64,000 nt of DNA from an uncultured Bizionia sp. (GTDB lineage: Bacteria; Bacteroidota; Bacteroidia; Flavobacteriales; Flavobacteriaceae). The position numbers and the translations under genes were made by a program. Below are positions 41,893 to 51,706 of this stretch, in pieces. The stretch lies in the NCBI GenBank assembly GCA_947496215.1, contig CANMCF010000004.1, positions 124,001 to 188,000 of the forward strand, given 5' to 3'. How positions within the stretch are numbered: position 1 is the stretch's first letter; each line of letters opens with the position of its first letter. The notes below the pieces were generated by a model. It made no database searches. It had not been told where the DNA came from and saw nothing but the letters and a program-made list of their open reading frames with translations.

Positions 41893-42005
41893 AGTCCAGT
41901 AGCTCAGAGGATAGAGCGCCTATCACTTTTCGCTGTTTGGCAAAAAAAAGTTCCTCTATTTGATTCATAATCAGGATGTCGTGGGTTCGAGTCCCACCTG
42001 GACTA
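41893..42005 (+). tRNA. tRNA with CAU anticodon, interrupted in the anticodon stem
   Basis: Acceptor AGTCCAG/CTGGACT, D-arm GCTC..GAGC, T-arm GTGGG-TTCGAGT-CCCAC, all perfect. The 5' strand of the anticodon stem is interrupted after CC. Removing 40 bases restores CCTGA-TTCATAA-TCAGG and a 73-nt tRNA. Met or Ile (lysidine) identity. Confidence 0.85.
41921..41960 (+). other. 40-nt insertion (second intron type) in tRNA-CAU
   Basis: Begins TATCACTTTTCG, contains an A8 run, ends AGTTCCTCTATT; the junction can shift by one T. It lacks the GAA|ATG..TAA| signature of introns A-D. However the exon D-arm ATAGAG is complementary to intron CTCTAT next to the 3' junction, again an exon-to-intron-end pairing. 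Confidence 0.6.
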
Positions 42006-42305
42006 CAATAAGATTACTGACATAGAAAGTTCCTATAACATTCATTGGAGAAATTACTTTCCGTTAGTAAAGACAACAGACGTTCCTATAATTAGCTGGT
42101 TCGAGTCCAGCACCCGAAAGGGTCTTTTGGTTGTGTATACGTCTCGTCTTAAAAGACATATGGAGTTCCTATAAATTTACGACTTGCTGCCCGAGAGGGT
42201 ACAAGATAATTACTCTTCGTCTTTAAAAACAATAGGTAAAAGGTGTTCCTATTTCATTGATCGATAATCAAAACCATACACCTCACTTATTTAAACATCA
42301 ATAAT
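42006..42305 (+). other. Non-coding stretch with repeated GTTCCTAT motifs and tRNA-like T-arm
   Basis: GTTCCTATA recurs at about 42030, 42082 and 42165, and GTTCCTATTT at about 42245; the related GTTCCTCTATT ends the insertion in the preceding tRNA. It also holds an isolated T-arm GCTGG-TTCGAGT-CCAGC (about 42095-42111), ACCC-GAAA-GGGT and CCC-GAGA-GGG hairpins with GNRA-type loops. No gene. Confidence 0.5.
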
Positions 42306-44138
42306 ATGAATACATTAAAATTATTTAACGCCGTAGTAGCGAAAACATCAAACGAAAAACCATACATCTCAGATGAAGGCTATATCATAGCTCCAAATGC
42401 ACTTTGGGCAAAAGATAGAATCATTGCTTTTTTAAAAACTGAAAAACTTAATGGTAATGATCTAAATAAAACGTTTCACAAATCATGGGGTAAAATAAAA
42501 AATAGCTCTAGGTGCGAATTGTATATAGAACAGATAGAGCACTACATGTCGACTTATGGAAGTAGCTTTCAGGATGAGATTTATGTTCCTGAAGAAATTT
42601 TAAGTGTTCCAAATTTAAAGCTTAACTATAAAGTTATAAATGCTTATTCTGTAGATGTAATGAAGCAAAAATGTTTAGCTCTATTAAAATCTGGTATGGC
42701 TTTAAAAGAAGACACTGTAGATGAATTAATCATTGTATTGGTAGATGAATTAGGTTACACATTTACTGGAAAGGAAAATATTAGAAACAAAGAGGCGATT
42801 GTAAAATTAGCCGAGTATTATAATATTTATCCAGACAATGCTGTTGAGTTTTTTAGATATATTGTCTATAGAGCTACAGATACTACTTTGTTAATCAAAA
42901 ATGATGAGCTAATCGAATTAATCAAAAACAGTTCATATAATCCAGCGCAAGCGTTTAACAATTTTGGATTAGAAAAACTTGCTGAGATCTTTAATCGATT
43001 TAAACCTCTGTTTTTGGCATTCAAAAGCAAAGCGCCAAAAACGATTAATAAAATTAGTAAGCTATCTAAAACTTATCACAAGCCTTTAGTCGCTAATCCG
43101 TTAAATGATGTTACAAATACATTGATAACCGATAAAGATGTGCACTGGTTAGATAATGCAACACCTTTTGCGTTATTTAAGGCTTTGTCTGCTTGCTATT
43201 CAAGAAAACAAGGGCAAGATGCCTTTTTATACAGAATTAGAAACGGTAAATCATTTGTGAAATCTGATACTGCTTCTGTTGTAGGTGGAAATAACATGCT
43301 TTTTAATCTTTTGAAGAAAAATAAAGCAGGTAAATACGAAGGAGAAGTATTAGGAAATACTATATTCAAGGAAAATTACCAGTTTTTAATTAGCTATTTA
43401 AAACAGCGTTTTGATCTATCTGGTAAGCGGCTTTTTTTTCCTGAGGACATTACCTACGCTTTACCAACATCAGAAAAAATGTATGTAGGGAACATTCCTA
43501 CTGGCACACGTTTTTATGGTGAAAAATTGGCTGTAGGTGTTTATTGGGAAGATGCTTGGGGAGCACGAGACTTAGATTTATCTGGTTTAAACATTGCAGG
43601 TAAAATCGGTTGGAATGCGACCTATAACCAACAACAAGGTAACCTAATGTATTCAGGAGATATTACTTCAGCACCAAATGGAGCTGTAGAATACCTGTAT
43701 GCTAACAAAGGTTTAAATACACCAACTTTGGTTCAAAACAATGTATTCTCAGGAACTGCTGATTGTGGCTATAAAATTGTTGTTGGTAAAGGTGATAAAA
43801 TCACTAAAGATTATATGATGAACCCAAACAATTTGTTTGCAGATATTAAATGTGAGTCTGTACAGAAGCAAACCATTTTAGGAATGTTGATTCCTAAAAA
43901 AAATAAACAATGCTTCGTGTTATTAAACTTTGGTGCAGGCCATACTAGAGTATCTGGTAATTCCGAAGTGTCAAAGTTGGCAACTAAAGCCTTGTACCAA
44001 CAATGGAACGAATCATTGTCGTTTGATAAACTGGTTAGAACTTTAGGTGCCGAGATTACAGATTATAAAGACGAAGCAGACTTTGATTTCTCTTTGGGGA
44101 ATTTAGAGAGAGATAGTTTTTTAAAACTGTTTGAATAG
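42306..44138 (+). CDS. Large protein of unknown function downstream of the structured RNA
   Basis: A 610-residue protein without signal peptide or membrane helix. Residues 1-~270 are mostly helical (AFLKTEKLNGNDLNKTFHKSW ... LDELGYTF-like segments) and could be an RNA-binding solenoid. The C-terminal ~230 residues contain beta-rich sequence with YWEDAWGARDLDLSGLN near residue 418 and YSGDITSAPNGAVEYLY near 450, reminiscent of TerD-type metal-binding beta folds. I considered a Ro60/TROVE protein and found neither its signature nor a vWA MIDAS motif. AT-rich. Position suggests a protein partner of the non-coding RNA or tRNAs; that is inference. Confidence 0.6.
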   Translation: MNTLKLFNAVVAKTSNEKPYISDEGYIIAPNALWAKDRIIAFLKTEKLNGNDLNKTFHKSWGKIKNSSRCELYIEQIEHYMSTYGSSFQDEIYVPEEILSVPNLKLNYKVINAYSVDVMKQKCLALLKSGMALKEDTVDELIIVLVDELGYTFTGKENIRNKEAIVKLAEYYNIYPDNAVEFFRYIVYRATDTTLLIKNDELIELIKNSSYNPAQAFNNFGLEKLAEIFNRFKPLFLAFKSKAPKTINKISKLSKTYHKPLVANPLNDVTNTLITDKDVHWLDNATPFALFKALSACYSRKQGQDAFLYRIRNGKSFVKSDTASVVGGNNMLFNLLKKNKAGKYEGEVLGNTIFKENYQFLISYLKQRFDLSGKRLFFPEDITYALPTSEKMYVGNIPTGTRFYGEKLAVGVYWEDAWGARDLDLSGLNIAGKIGWNATYNQQQGNLMYSGDITSAPNGAVEYLYANKGLNTPTLVQNNVFSGTADCGYKIVVGKGDKITKDYMMNPNNLFADIKCESVQKQTILGMLIPKKNKQCFVLLNFGAGHTRVSGNSEVSKLATKALYQQWNESLSFDKLVRTLGAEITDYKDEADFDFSLGNLERDSFLKLFE

Positions 44139-44188
44139 AGATAACCCAGTAAAAAATGATGTTTACTGGGTTTTTATAAAAAAATTAA

Positions 44189-45655
<1,467 letters not shown>

Positions 45656-45715
45656 AAACGAAAAGTGGACTAACTTAGGTCGGTCTGCTTTTTTAAATTA
45701 TTAAAAAATATTTAT

Positions 45716-46405
45716 ATGTTCAAAGAAATCTTCATTAAAGGCTATTTAGAAAAAATAGAAAGAAACAACTCTTTTTTAGAGCCTTATTTTAAACACTCGT
45801 TAATATTATTATCTGCGATTAACCCTATTAAATATGAAATCATTAATTGTTTAATGATTGAGCAATATATTGCTTCTATTAACTGTACTAATCATTTTCT
45901 GGAGAGATTAATGAAGCTTGCACTTATTCAGAAAGAAACAGAAGGTCTTAAATATGACGAAATTGAAAAACTATCTAGCAAATTAAATATAGCATATATC
46001 AATTATGATAAATTAAACTTATGTGATTCTATAGATAAATGTTATAATGAAGCTAGATTAATTACAAAAAATGAATTCGAAACCCTTAACAAGATGAGAA
46101 GTGAGATAAGAAATTCATACAGCCATGCTCAGATGCAAAAGATAAATCAAGGCCTCCCTGAAAATATTTCAATGCAAATGTATAGTTTTAAAGAAGCAAA
46201 AAAGTCAATTAAGAATAAAACAAAAATAGTAAGTAAAGAAGTTTTTATTCCAACTAAGGATCCTACTTTACAGTCAGAATTTCAAAAAAGCTATTCTAAA
46301 GATTTGGCTATAAATTATTTTAAGACAGTATATGAAATAGCAATAAGTATTGATGTGAAGTTAGATGTGAAACTTGAATATGAAAAAATTAGAAAGCCTT
46401 TTTAA
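45716..46405 (+). CDS. HEPN-like hypothetical protein
   Basis: A 229-residue, all-helical-looking, soluble protein. Near residue 130 it has KMRSEIRNSYSHAQMQK, matching the R-x4-H motif of HEPN domains, which are RNases in many toxin and defence proteins. Otherwise no recognisable family. If active it could be the nuclease that trims or cleaves RNAs handled by the island, or a toxin. Same strand as the RtcB-like gene, 60 bases downstream; AT-rich. Confidence 0.5.
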   Translation: MFKEIFIKGYLEKIERNNSFLEPYFKHSLILLSAINPIKYEIINCLMIEQYIASINCTNHFLERLMKLALIQKETEGLKYDEIEKLSSKLNIAYINYDKLNLCDSIDKCYNEARLITKNEFETLNKMRSEIRNSYSHAQMQKINQGLPENISMQMYSFKEAKKSIKNKTKIVSKEVFIPTKDPTLQSEFQKSYSKDLAINYFKTVYEIAISIDVKLDVKLEYEKIRKPF

Positions 46406-46483
46406 TTAAGGATTCTAATAGGAATCTATTTAAAACAAAATCAATAGTTAATGACTTACTCTATTGTTAAAAATAAATGAATT

Positions 46484-47854
46484 ATGAATAATATTGAAAG
46501 TCTTAGAAATAAAGTTTTTAAAGAAGAAAAATTTAAAAACTTGTTAAAAGGAATAGAAGGACAAGGAGGAGTTGCAATGTTAATAGGAGGTGCTGTAATA
46601 GATAGCATTCAAGGGTTGCCCATAAAGGATGTGGACATTGAAGTCTATGGCTTGTCTTATGCAGAATTGGTGGTTTTAATTGAGAGATTAGGACTGTCAT
46701 GTAACCTAGTAGGGAAATCGTTTGGAGTCATTAAAACAACAATAGATCATATTGAAATAGATGTTTCCATACCAAGAAAAGAGAATAAAGTAGGTGTGGG
46801 GCACAAAGGATTTGAGGTTTTGTTGGATGAGAAAATGACGTATGCTGAAGCTGGTATGCGACGAGATTTAACCATTAATAGCATGTATCAAAACTTGCAT
46901 GATGGAGAGATCGTCGATCCTTTCAACGGTTTGGAAGATTTGAGAAAAGGAATAATTAGAGCGACTAAAAAGGAAACTTTTGTAGAAGATCCATTACGAG
47001 TACTGAGAATTATGCAATTGTTACCAAGAAAGGGAAAAGAGGTTGCAAAAGATACTATGGAATTATGTCAATCTATGGTAAGTGCATTCTCGGAATTACC
47101 AAAAGAGCGTGTTTTCGTAGAATGGGAAAAACTACTGTTAAAAGCAGACGAACCGTCATTAGGTTTAGAGTTTTTAAGAGATTCAGGATGGTTAATTCAT
47201 TTTCCAGAATTAAATGATTTGATAGGTTGTCCACAAAACCCTATTTGGCATCCAGAAGGAGATGTTTGGATTCACACTAAGATGGTTTTGGACAATGCTG
47301 CCAAATTAAGGTATCAAATTCCTGATGATTGGAAATTAGCTTATATGTTTGGAGCATTGTTGCACGATATTGGGAAACCGTCAACGACAACACCAGATTT
47401 GAAAGCCCATGGGCACGATACGGCTGGAATTGAAATTTCAGAAACGTTTTTAAGACGTATAACCAATGATAAGGATTTAATATATAAAGTAACCACCATA
47501 GTTGGGTTGCATATGCGACCAGGGCAATTGTTTCGATCAGAAGCAAAAGAACCAGCTTGGAAACGATTGCACAATAAATGTCGACTGGATATTCTAGGAT
47601 GGCAAAGTAAAGCCGATTCAGCAGGAAGGACTGGAAGAGATGTTATTTTGGATGTTCATGAAACTTCTGAGAAATGTTTTGAATTATTTGAAAAATTTGG
47701 TAAAACGAAGATAGAACCCTTAGTTTTAGGGAGGGATTTAATGGCATTGGGCATAAGTCCTTCTAAAGAGTTTAAATGGATTTTAGATAGTTGTTACGAA
47801 AAACAACTGGATGGTTTAACCAAAGAAGAAATTATAGCAAGCATTGAGGCTTGA
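46484..47854 (+). CDS. cca: CCA-adding tRNA nucleotidyltransferase with HD domain
   Basis: Class II CCA/poly(A) polymerase family. Head: MLIGGAVIDSIQG near residue 33, KDVDIEVYG near 48 with the catalytic DxD, RRDLTINSMYQN near 125 and EDPLRVLRIMQ near 167. C-terminal HD phosphohydrolase: LLHDIGKPS near 294 with matching histidines; in E. coli Cca this domain has phosphatase and 2',3'-cyclic phosphodiesterase activity. A housekeeping cca is expected elsewhere in the genome, so this is probably a dedicated repair copy. None of the island tRNAs encodes CCA, so they need such an enzyme. Confidence 0.88.
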   Translation: MNNIESLRNKVFKEEKFKNLLKGIEGQGGVAMLIGGAVIDSIQGLPIKDVDIEVYGLSYAELVVLIERLGLSCNLVGKSFGVIKTTIDHIEIDVSIPRKENKVGVGHKGFEVLLDEKMTYAEAGMRRDLTINSMYQNLHDGEIVDPFNGLEDLRKGIIRATKKETFVEDPLRVLRIMQLLPRKGKEVAKDTMELCQSMVSAFSELPKERVFVEWEKLLLKADEPSLGLEFLRDSGWLIHFPELNDLIGCPQNPIWHPEGDVWIHTKMVLDNAAKLRYQIPDDWKLAYMFGALLHDIGKPSTTTPDLKAHGHDTAGIEISETFLRRITNDKDLIYKVTTIVGLHMRPGQLFRSEAKEPAWKRLHNKCRLDILGWQSKADSAGRTGRDVILDVHETSEKCFELFEKFGKTKIEPLVLGRDLMALGISPSKEFKWILDSCYEKQLDGLTKEEIIASIEA

Positions 47855-47869
47855 GTAAAAAAGAAAGAA

Positions 47870-48616
47870 ATGAAAACTAAAATACTCGAAAAACTTTCAG
47901 AAATAGAGAAAGAAAAAAATATAGAAATATTGTTTGCTTGCGAGTCGGGAAGCAGAGCCTGGGGCTTTGCTTCCCCAGACTCGGATTACGATATCCGTTT
48001 CATCTACAAACATACCAAAGATTGGTATCTGAACCTTTGGAATAAAAAAGATACCATTGAGTTTATGACGGAAGATGATTTGGATGGATCTGGTTGGGAT
48101 TTGAGAAAAGCCATGAAACTAATGGCAAAATCCAATGCCTCCTTATTGAGTTGGTTGCACTCTCCGATAGTATATAGAGCAGATGAAGTTTTTCTGAAGG
48201 AAATACAGATGCTGTCCATAGAAAGTTTTAACCCAGTGGCAGGGTTTTATCATTATCATAGTATGAGCAAGAGTTTTTTGGATAAGGTGACAAAGGAACA
48301 TGTAAACCTAAAAAGCTTTTTCTACGCTATGAGAACAGCATTGTCAGCTAGTTGGATCGTTAAACACAAGACCATTCCTCCCGTTTTGTTTTCAGACGTA
48401 TTGGATCTCATAGATGACAATACGAGAAAGGAGATAGAAAGTTTGGTTGAGGTTAAATCGCGATACAATGAAGATTTTTTGATCAAGCAAAACGAAAGAT
48501 TATTCACATTTTTGAAGTATACCATTCTGGATAACGACGAAAAAGGAAAACTCCTATTAAACAAGAAAGGAGATGCGGAAGCCTATAATGCTTTTTTTAT
48601 AAAGACATTGAAATGA
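47870..48616 (+). CDS. RlaP-type nucleotidyltransferase (RNA-repair pol-beta family), copy 1
   Basis: A 248-residue pol-beta superfamily protein: LFACESGSRAWGFASPDSDYDIRFIY (residues ~22-48, in two halves) holds the GS loop and DxD metal pair. The conserved EEDLDGSGWDLRK-like segment and LLSWLHSPIVY follow. This is the YcgL/PF10127 family named RlaP in comparative work on RNA-repair systems, thought to modify RNA ends before ligation. It overlaps the next gene by 4 bases (ATGA). Confidence 0.82.
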   Translation: MKTKILEKLSEIEKEKNIEILFACESGSRAWGFASPDSDYDIRFIYKHTKDWYLNLWNKKDTIEFMTEDDLDGSGWDLRKAMKLMAKSNASLLSWLHSPIVYRADEVFLKEIQMLSIESFNPVAGFYHYHSMSKSFLDKVTKEHVNLKSFFYAMRTALSASWIVKHKTIPPVLFSDVLDLIDDNTRKEIESLVEVKSRYNEDFLIKQNERLFTFLKYTILDNDEKGKLLLNKKGDAEAYNAFFIKTLK

Positions 48617-49674
48617 CAATAGAAGAACTTAAAGAATCTGGAAGCATCATTTTCGAATGTATTAGTGGTAGTAGAGCCTATGGTTTGGACACTGCTACCT
48701 CCGATACAGATGTTAGAGGTGTATTTATATTGCCAAAAGAGCAATTTTATAGTCTGGATTATATAGGGCAAATCAATAATGAAACCAATGACATCGCATA
48801 TTATGAATTGCGAAAATTCATGGAATTGCTGGCAAAGAACAATCCTAACATCATGGAATTGTTGAATGTACCAGAGGAATGTGTTTTGTATAAACATCCT
48901 ATATATGACACTATAAGAAAAGGTTTGTTTTTATCTAAACTCTGTAAGAACAGTTTTGCCAACTATGCTTTTACACAAATTAAGAAGGCGAGAGGATTAA
49001 ATAAGAAAATTGTAAATCCAATAGAAAAAGAACGTAAAGCAGTAGAAGATTTCTGTTACGTACGTATCGAAAAGCAATCCATTGCATTAAATGATTTTTT
49101 AAATGGAAAACAAATAGAAAGCAAAAGTTGCGGATTGGTCAAAATACCACATATGAAAGATTGTTATAATCTATTTCATAGTAAAACCATTATGTATAAT
49201 GGAATTTCCAGAAACAATGCAAATGAAGTCTGTCTAAGTTCCGTACCAAAAGCAGAGCAGCCAATAGCAATGTTGTACTTCAACGTAGATGGTTATTCAT
49301 CTTACTGTAAGAAGTATAAGGAATATTGGAATTGGGTGGGAAAAAGAAATGAGGAACGTTACAAAAGCAATGTTTCGCATAGTAAGAACTACGATGCCAA
49401 GAACATGATGCATACATTTAGATTGTTGCATATGGCAAGAGAAATTGGATCGAAAGGAGAAATCAATGTGAGAAGAAATGATCGTGAATTCTTACTTTCC
49501 ATTAAAAATGCAGAATTTGAATATGACGATTTGGTAAGCAAGGCAGAAGGGATGAGGGAGGAATTGAATTTCATATATTCAAATTCCAATTTACAGGAAA
49601 AACCGGATTTGAAGACATTGAATGACTTGCTTTGTAAAATAAGAACGGATTTTTATTCTAGAAATAATAGATAG
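48613..49674 (+). CDS. RlaP-type nucleotidyltransferase, copy 2
   Basis: A 353-residue paralogue with ECISGSRAYGLDTATSDTDVRG near residues 14-35 (GS and DxD motifs), ELLAKNNPNIMELLN and a longer C-terminal part including HSKNYDAKNMMHTFRLLHMA near residue 260. ATGA overlap with copy 1 suggests joint action. Its stop TAG is followed immediately by the TTG start of the next gene. Substrate unknown; RNA ends are inferred from the family context. Confidence 0.82.
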   Translation: MTIEELKESGSIIFECISGSRAYGLDTATSDTDVRGVFILPKEQFYSLDYIGQINNETNDIAYYELRKFMELLAKNNPNIMELLNVPEECVLYKHPIYDTIRKGLFLSKLCKNSFANYAFTQIKKARGLNKKIVNPIEKERKAVEDFCYVRIEKQSIALNDFLNGKQIESKSCGLVKIPHMKDCYNLFHSKTIMYNGISRNNANEVCLSSVPKAEQPIAMLYFNVDGYSSYCKKYKEYWNWVGKRNEERYKSNVSHSKNYDAKNMMHTFRLLHMAREIGSKGEINVRRNDREFLLSIKNAEFEYDDLVSKAEGMREELNFIYSNSNLQEKPDLKTLNDLLCKIRTDFYSRNNR

Positions 49675-50370
49675 TTGAAAACTAAACTTCTAATACAGGT
49701 AATCTTGGATGCGGAGTCTTGTTTTTCCCCATCTTGGTTGGAAAGACATCACGCTTTCCTGCACAAGGAACATATAGGGAAGTTAGCAAGGCGACTTGTT
49801 CATTATTATGATGAAGGAGTACCGAATGATTTGGAGTTGCCCCATTTTGATGAAGAAGTAACACCATTATTAAAAGATTCTTTCTCATTGTTTGAAAATG
49901 CTTTGGTAGAAATAGAAATGCAGAATTATGTATCCAATGCCAGAACACAAAAAGCAATGGCCAAGGTTTTGGAAACAGTCGATTTCAAGCACATCCTGTT
50001 ATTGATGGGACAAAGGGTGACTTCAGCGACCATACAAGGCATAGAGGGATTACCAGTGTTGAAACAAACTTTGTTGGAGAATAGTTTCAAACCCTACAAC
50101 AAGCATGTGAGCATTGCAGTGAGAGCTTGGGAAAAACACGTAGATAGATCTGAAGACAATTACTGGGGAAAAATACAAGGATCACCAATGGAGAAAGAAG
50201 AAAAGGCAAGAGAACTAATCAACAAAATGATAGATGGACATACTTGGTGGAATGTATTTTACCATTATAAACACGAATTGGTATGCGAGATAAGGGTAGC
50301 AAGTGGTCATGGTATGCGTTGGGCCAAGAAGGACAATAAGTTAATAGGTTTTTTAGAACCCTTTTTATAA
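49675..50370 (+). CDS. Unknown protein of the RNA-repair operon
   Basis: A 231-residue soluble protein starting with TTG directly after the previous stop codon. No signal peptide or known motif. Conserved-looking parts are WLERHHAFLHKEHIGKLARR near residue 21 and DGHTWWNVFYHYKHELVCEIR near residue 190. It lies within a tightly packed operon of nucleotidyltransferases, so it is probably part of the same pathway. Function not assigned. Confidence 0.55.
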   Translation: MKTKLLIQVILDAESCFSPSWLERHHAFLHKEHIGKLARRLVHYYDEGVPNDLELPHFDEEVTPLLKDSFSLFENALVEIEMQNYVSNARTQKAMAKVLETVDFKHILLLMGQRVTSATIQGIEGLPVLKQTLLENSFKPYNKHVSIAVRAWEKHVDRSEDNYWGKIQGSPMEKEEKARELINKMIDGHTWWNVFYHYKHELVCEIRVASGHGMRWAKKDNKLIGFLEPFL

Positions 50371-50379
50371 TATTTGAAA

Positions 50380-51096
50380 ATGAATACTCTAAAAAATAGA
50401 GGTAAAGAAGGAAGAGATGATATTCTTTTCGGAACACCAAAAGTACAAGAGAGGCTTAAAGAAGCAGTAATGGACATGCAATACCTGTTATCAAGAGGGT
50501 ATGCCCAAAAGTCATCATTGCAACTGGTAGGTAACAAACATAGATTAAATGGTAGACAACAGCAAGCAGTTCAGGGAATGAGTGCTTCTATGGAACAAGT
50601 GAAACAGAGAAGATCCACTTGTATTTCAAAGAATGAATTAAAGGGTAAGGAAGTGATTGTCGATGGTTTCAATCTCATCATAATTTTGGAAAGTGCCTTG
50701 TCGAAAGGCTACGTGTTTAAAGGGCTTGATGATTGTTATCGTGATTTATCCAGTGTTTATGGAACTTACAGAAGAGTCCAGCAAACAGAAGAAGCATTGT
50801 TGTTGGTGGGATCTATTTTTAAAGAAGCAGAAGTTGAAAATGTATTATGGGTATTTGATAAGCCAGTATCCAATAGCGGGAGATTAAAAACCATATTGGG
50901 CGAACTGGCAACGAAAGAGAGCTACAATTGGGACGTTATCTTGGAAAACAATCCTGACAAGTATCTTGCAGAAAGCGAAGCAGTGGTCATTACTTCCGAT
51001 GCTTGGATTTTGGATCGTGCAAATACTTGGTGCAATTTGGCAAAGTATGTTATTGAGAATCTTATTGAAGATGCTAATATTATAGAATCTTATTGA
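50380..51096 (+). CDS. DUF434/DUF5616 protein
   Basis: A 238-residue protein. The N-terminal ~65 residues match DUF434 (DMQYLLSRGYAQKSSLQLVG, NKHRLNGRQQQAV). The rest matches the associated DUF5616 domain (VIVDGFNLIIILESALSKG near residue 93, CYRDLSSVYGTYRR, DKPVSNSGRLKTILGEL, VITSDAWILDRA). The acidic residues at strand ends (VDGFN, FDKP, TSDAWI) recall PIN/Toprim-like nucleases, but no activity is established. ATG 50380 chosen over TTG 50374. Last gene of the recognisable repair operon. Confidence 0.75.
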   Translation: MNTLKNRGKEGRDDILFGTPKVQERLKEAVMDMQYLLSRGYAQKSSLQLVGNKHRLNGRQQQAVQGMSASMEQVKQRRSTCISKNELKGKEVIVDGFNLIIILESALSKGYVFKGLDDCYRDLSSVYGTYRRVQQTEEALLLVGSIFKEAEVENVLWVFDKPVSNSGRLKTILGELATKESYNWDVILENNPDKYLAESEAVVITSDAWILDRANTWCNLAKYVIENLIEDANIIESY

Positions 51097-51158
51097 TCTT
51101 TGCAATAAGAGATTCTTTAAATTATTCCAGAATAGTTTAAAGAAAACATAAAATACAT

Positions 51159-51659
51159 ATGAAAATAATTATTGAATATTTAACCAAAAGGAGTGAAATT
51201 ATAAAGCAAATTGAATTTACTCCAGATTTATTTTTTGATGAGGATGAAGATGGTTTTTCAATAGATTCAATTCCTAAATATATTTTTCCATATGAGTATC
51301 TTGAAATTGAAAAGGAAGAACTGATATTAGTTTCTCTTTTAATCGAAGACGGTCTCAGTTATGTGAAAAGAGATATGTTTTTTTGGAATGAAGGTAAAAA
51401 TGAAACAGATTATTATATTTCTTCTTTTGAAGATAAAGAGATTTTTGAATGGATGATAACATCAAAACAGTATACAGATAGAAATGATGATGAGGTATTA
51501 GAAACCATAAAGATGCTAAAAGACACAAAGGGAATATGGATTGTTGACGGGCACTGGTATACAAATTTGAATGACTCAGGTTCTGAGGATTTACATATAA
51601 ATGTTTTTAAGGATAAAACAGGAAGAATAAATGGTTTTAGAAAATGGGGTGTTCGATAG
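51159..51659 (+). CDS. Acidic hypothetical protein
   Basis: A 166-residue, strongly acidic soluble protein (for example FDEDEDGFSIDS near residue 24) with no recognised domain. Its character resembles small immunity-type proteins, but there is no adjacent toxin. AT-rich; it marks the right edge of the accessory island before core genes on the other strand. Confidence 0.5.
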   Translation: MKIIIEYLTKRSEIIKQIEFTPDLFFDEDEDGFSIDSIPKYIFPYEYLEIEKEELILVSLLIEDGLSYVKRDMFFWNEGKNETDYYISSFEDKEIFEWMITSKQYTDRNDDEVLETIKMLKDTKGIWIVDGHWYTNLNDSGSEDLHINVFKDKTGRINGFRKWGVR

Positions 51660-51706
51660 AATAGTGTAGCGTTTAACGTTACTGTTCTTATAACTACTGG
51701 TGAAAA

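Noticed and set aside
37201-42305. Prophage carrying the tRNA array
   Set aside because: No capsid, terminase, portal, tail, integrase or lysis genes are present in the window.
42306-44138. Ro60/TROVE protein
   Set aside because: Attractive because of the RtcB and non-coding RNA context, but the sequence shows neither the TROVE signature nor a vWA MIDAS DxSxS motif.
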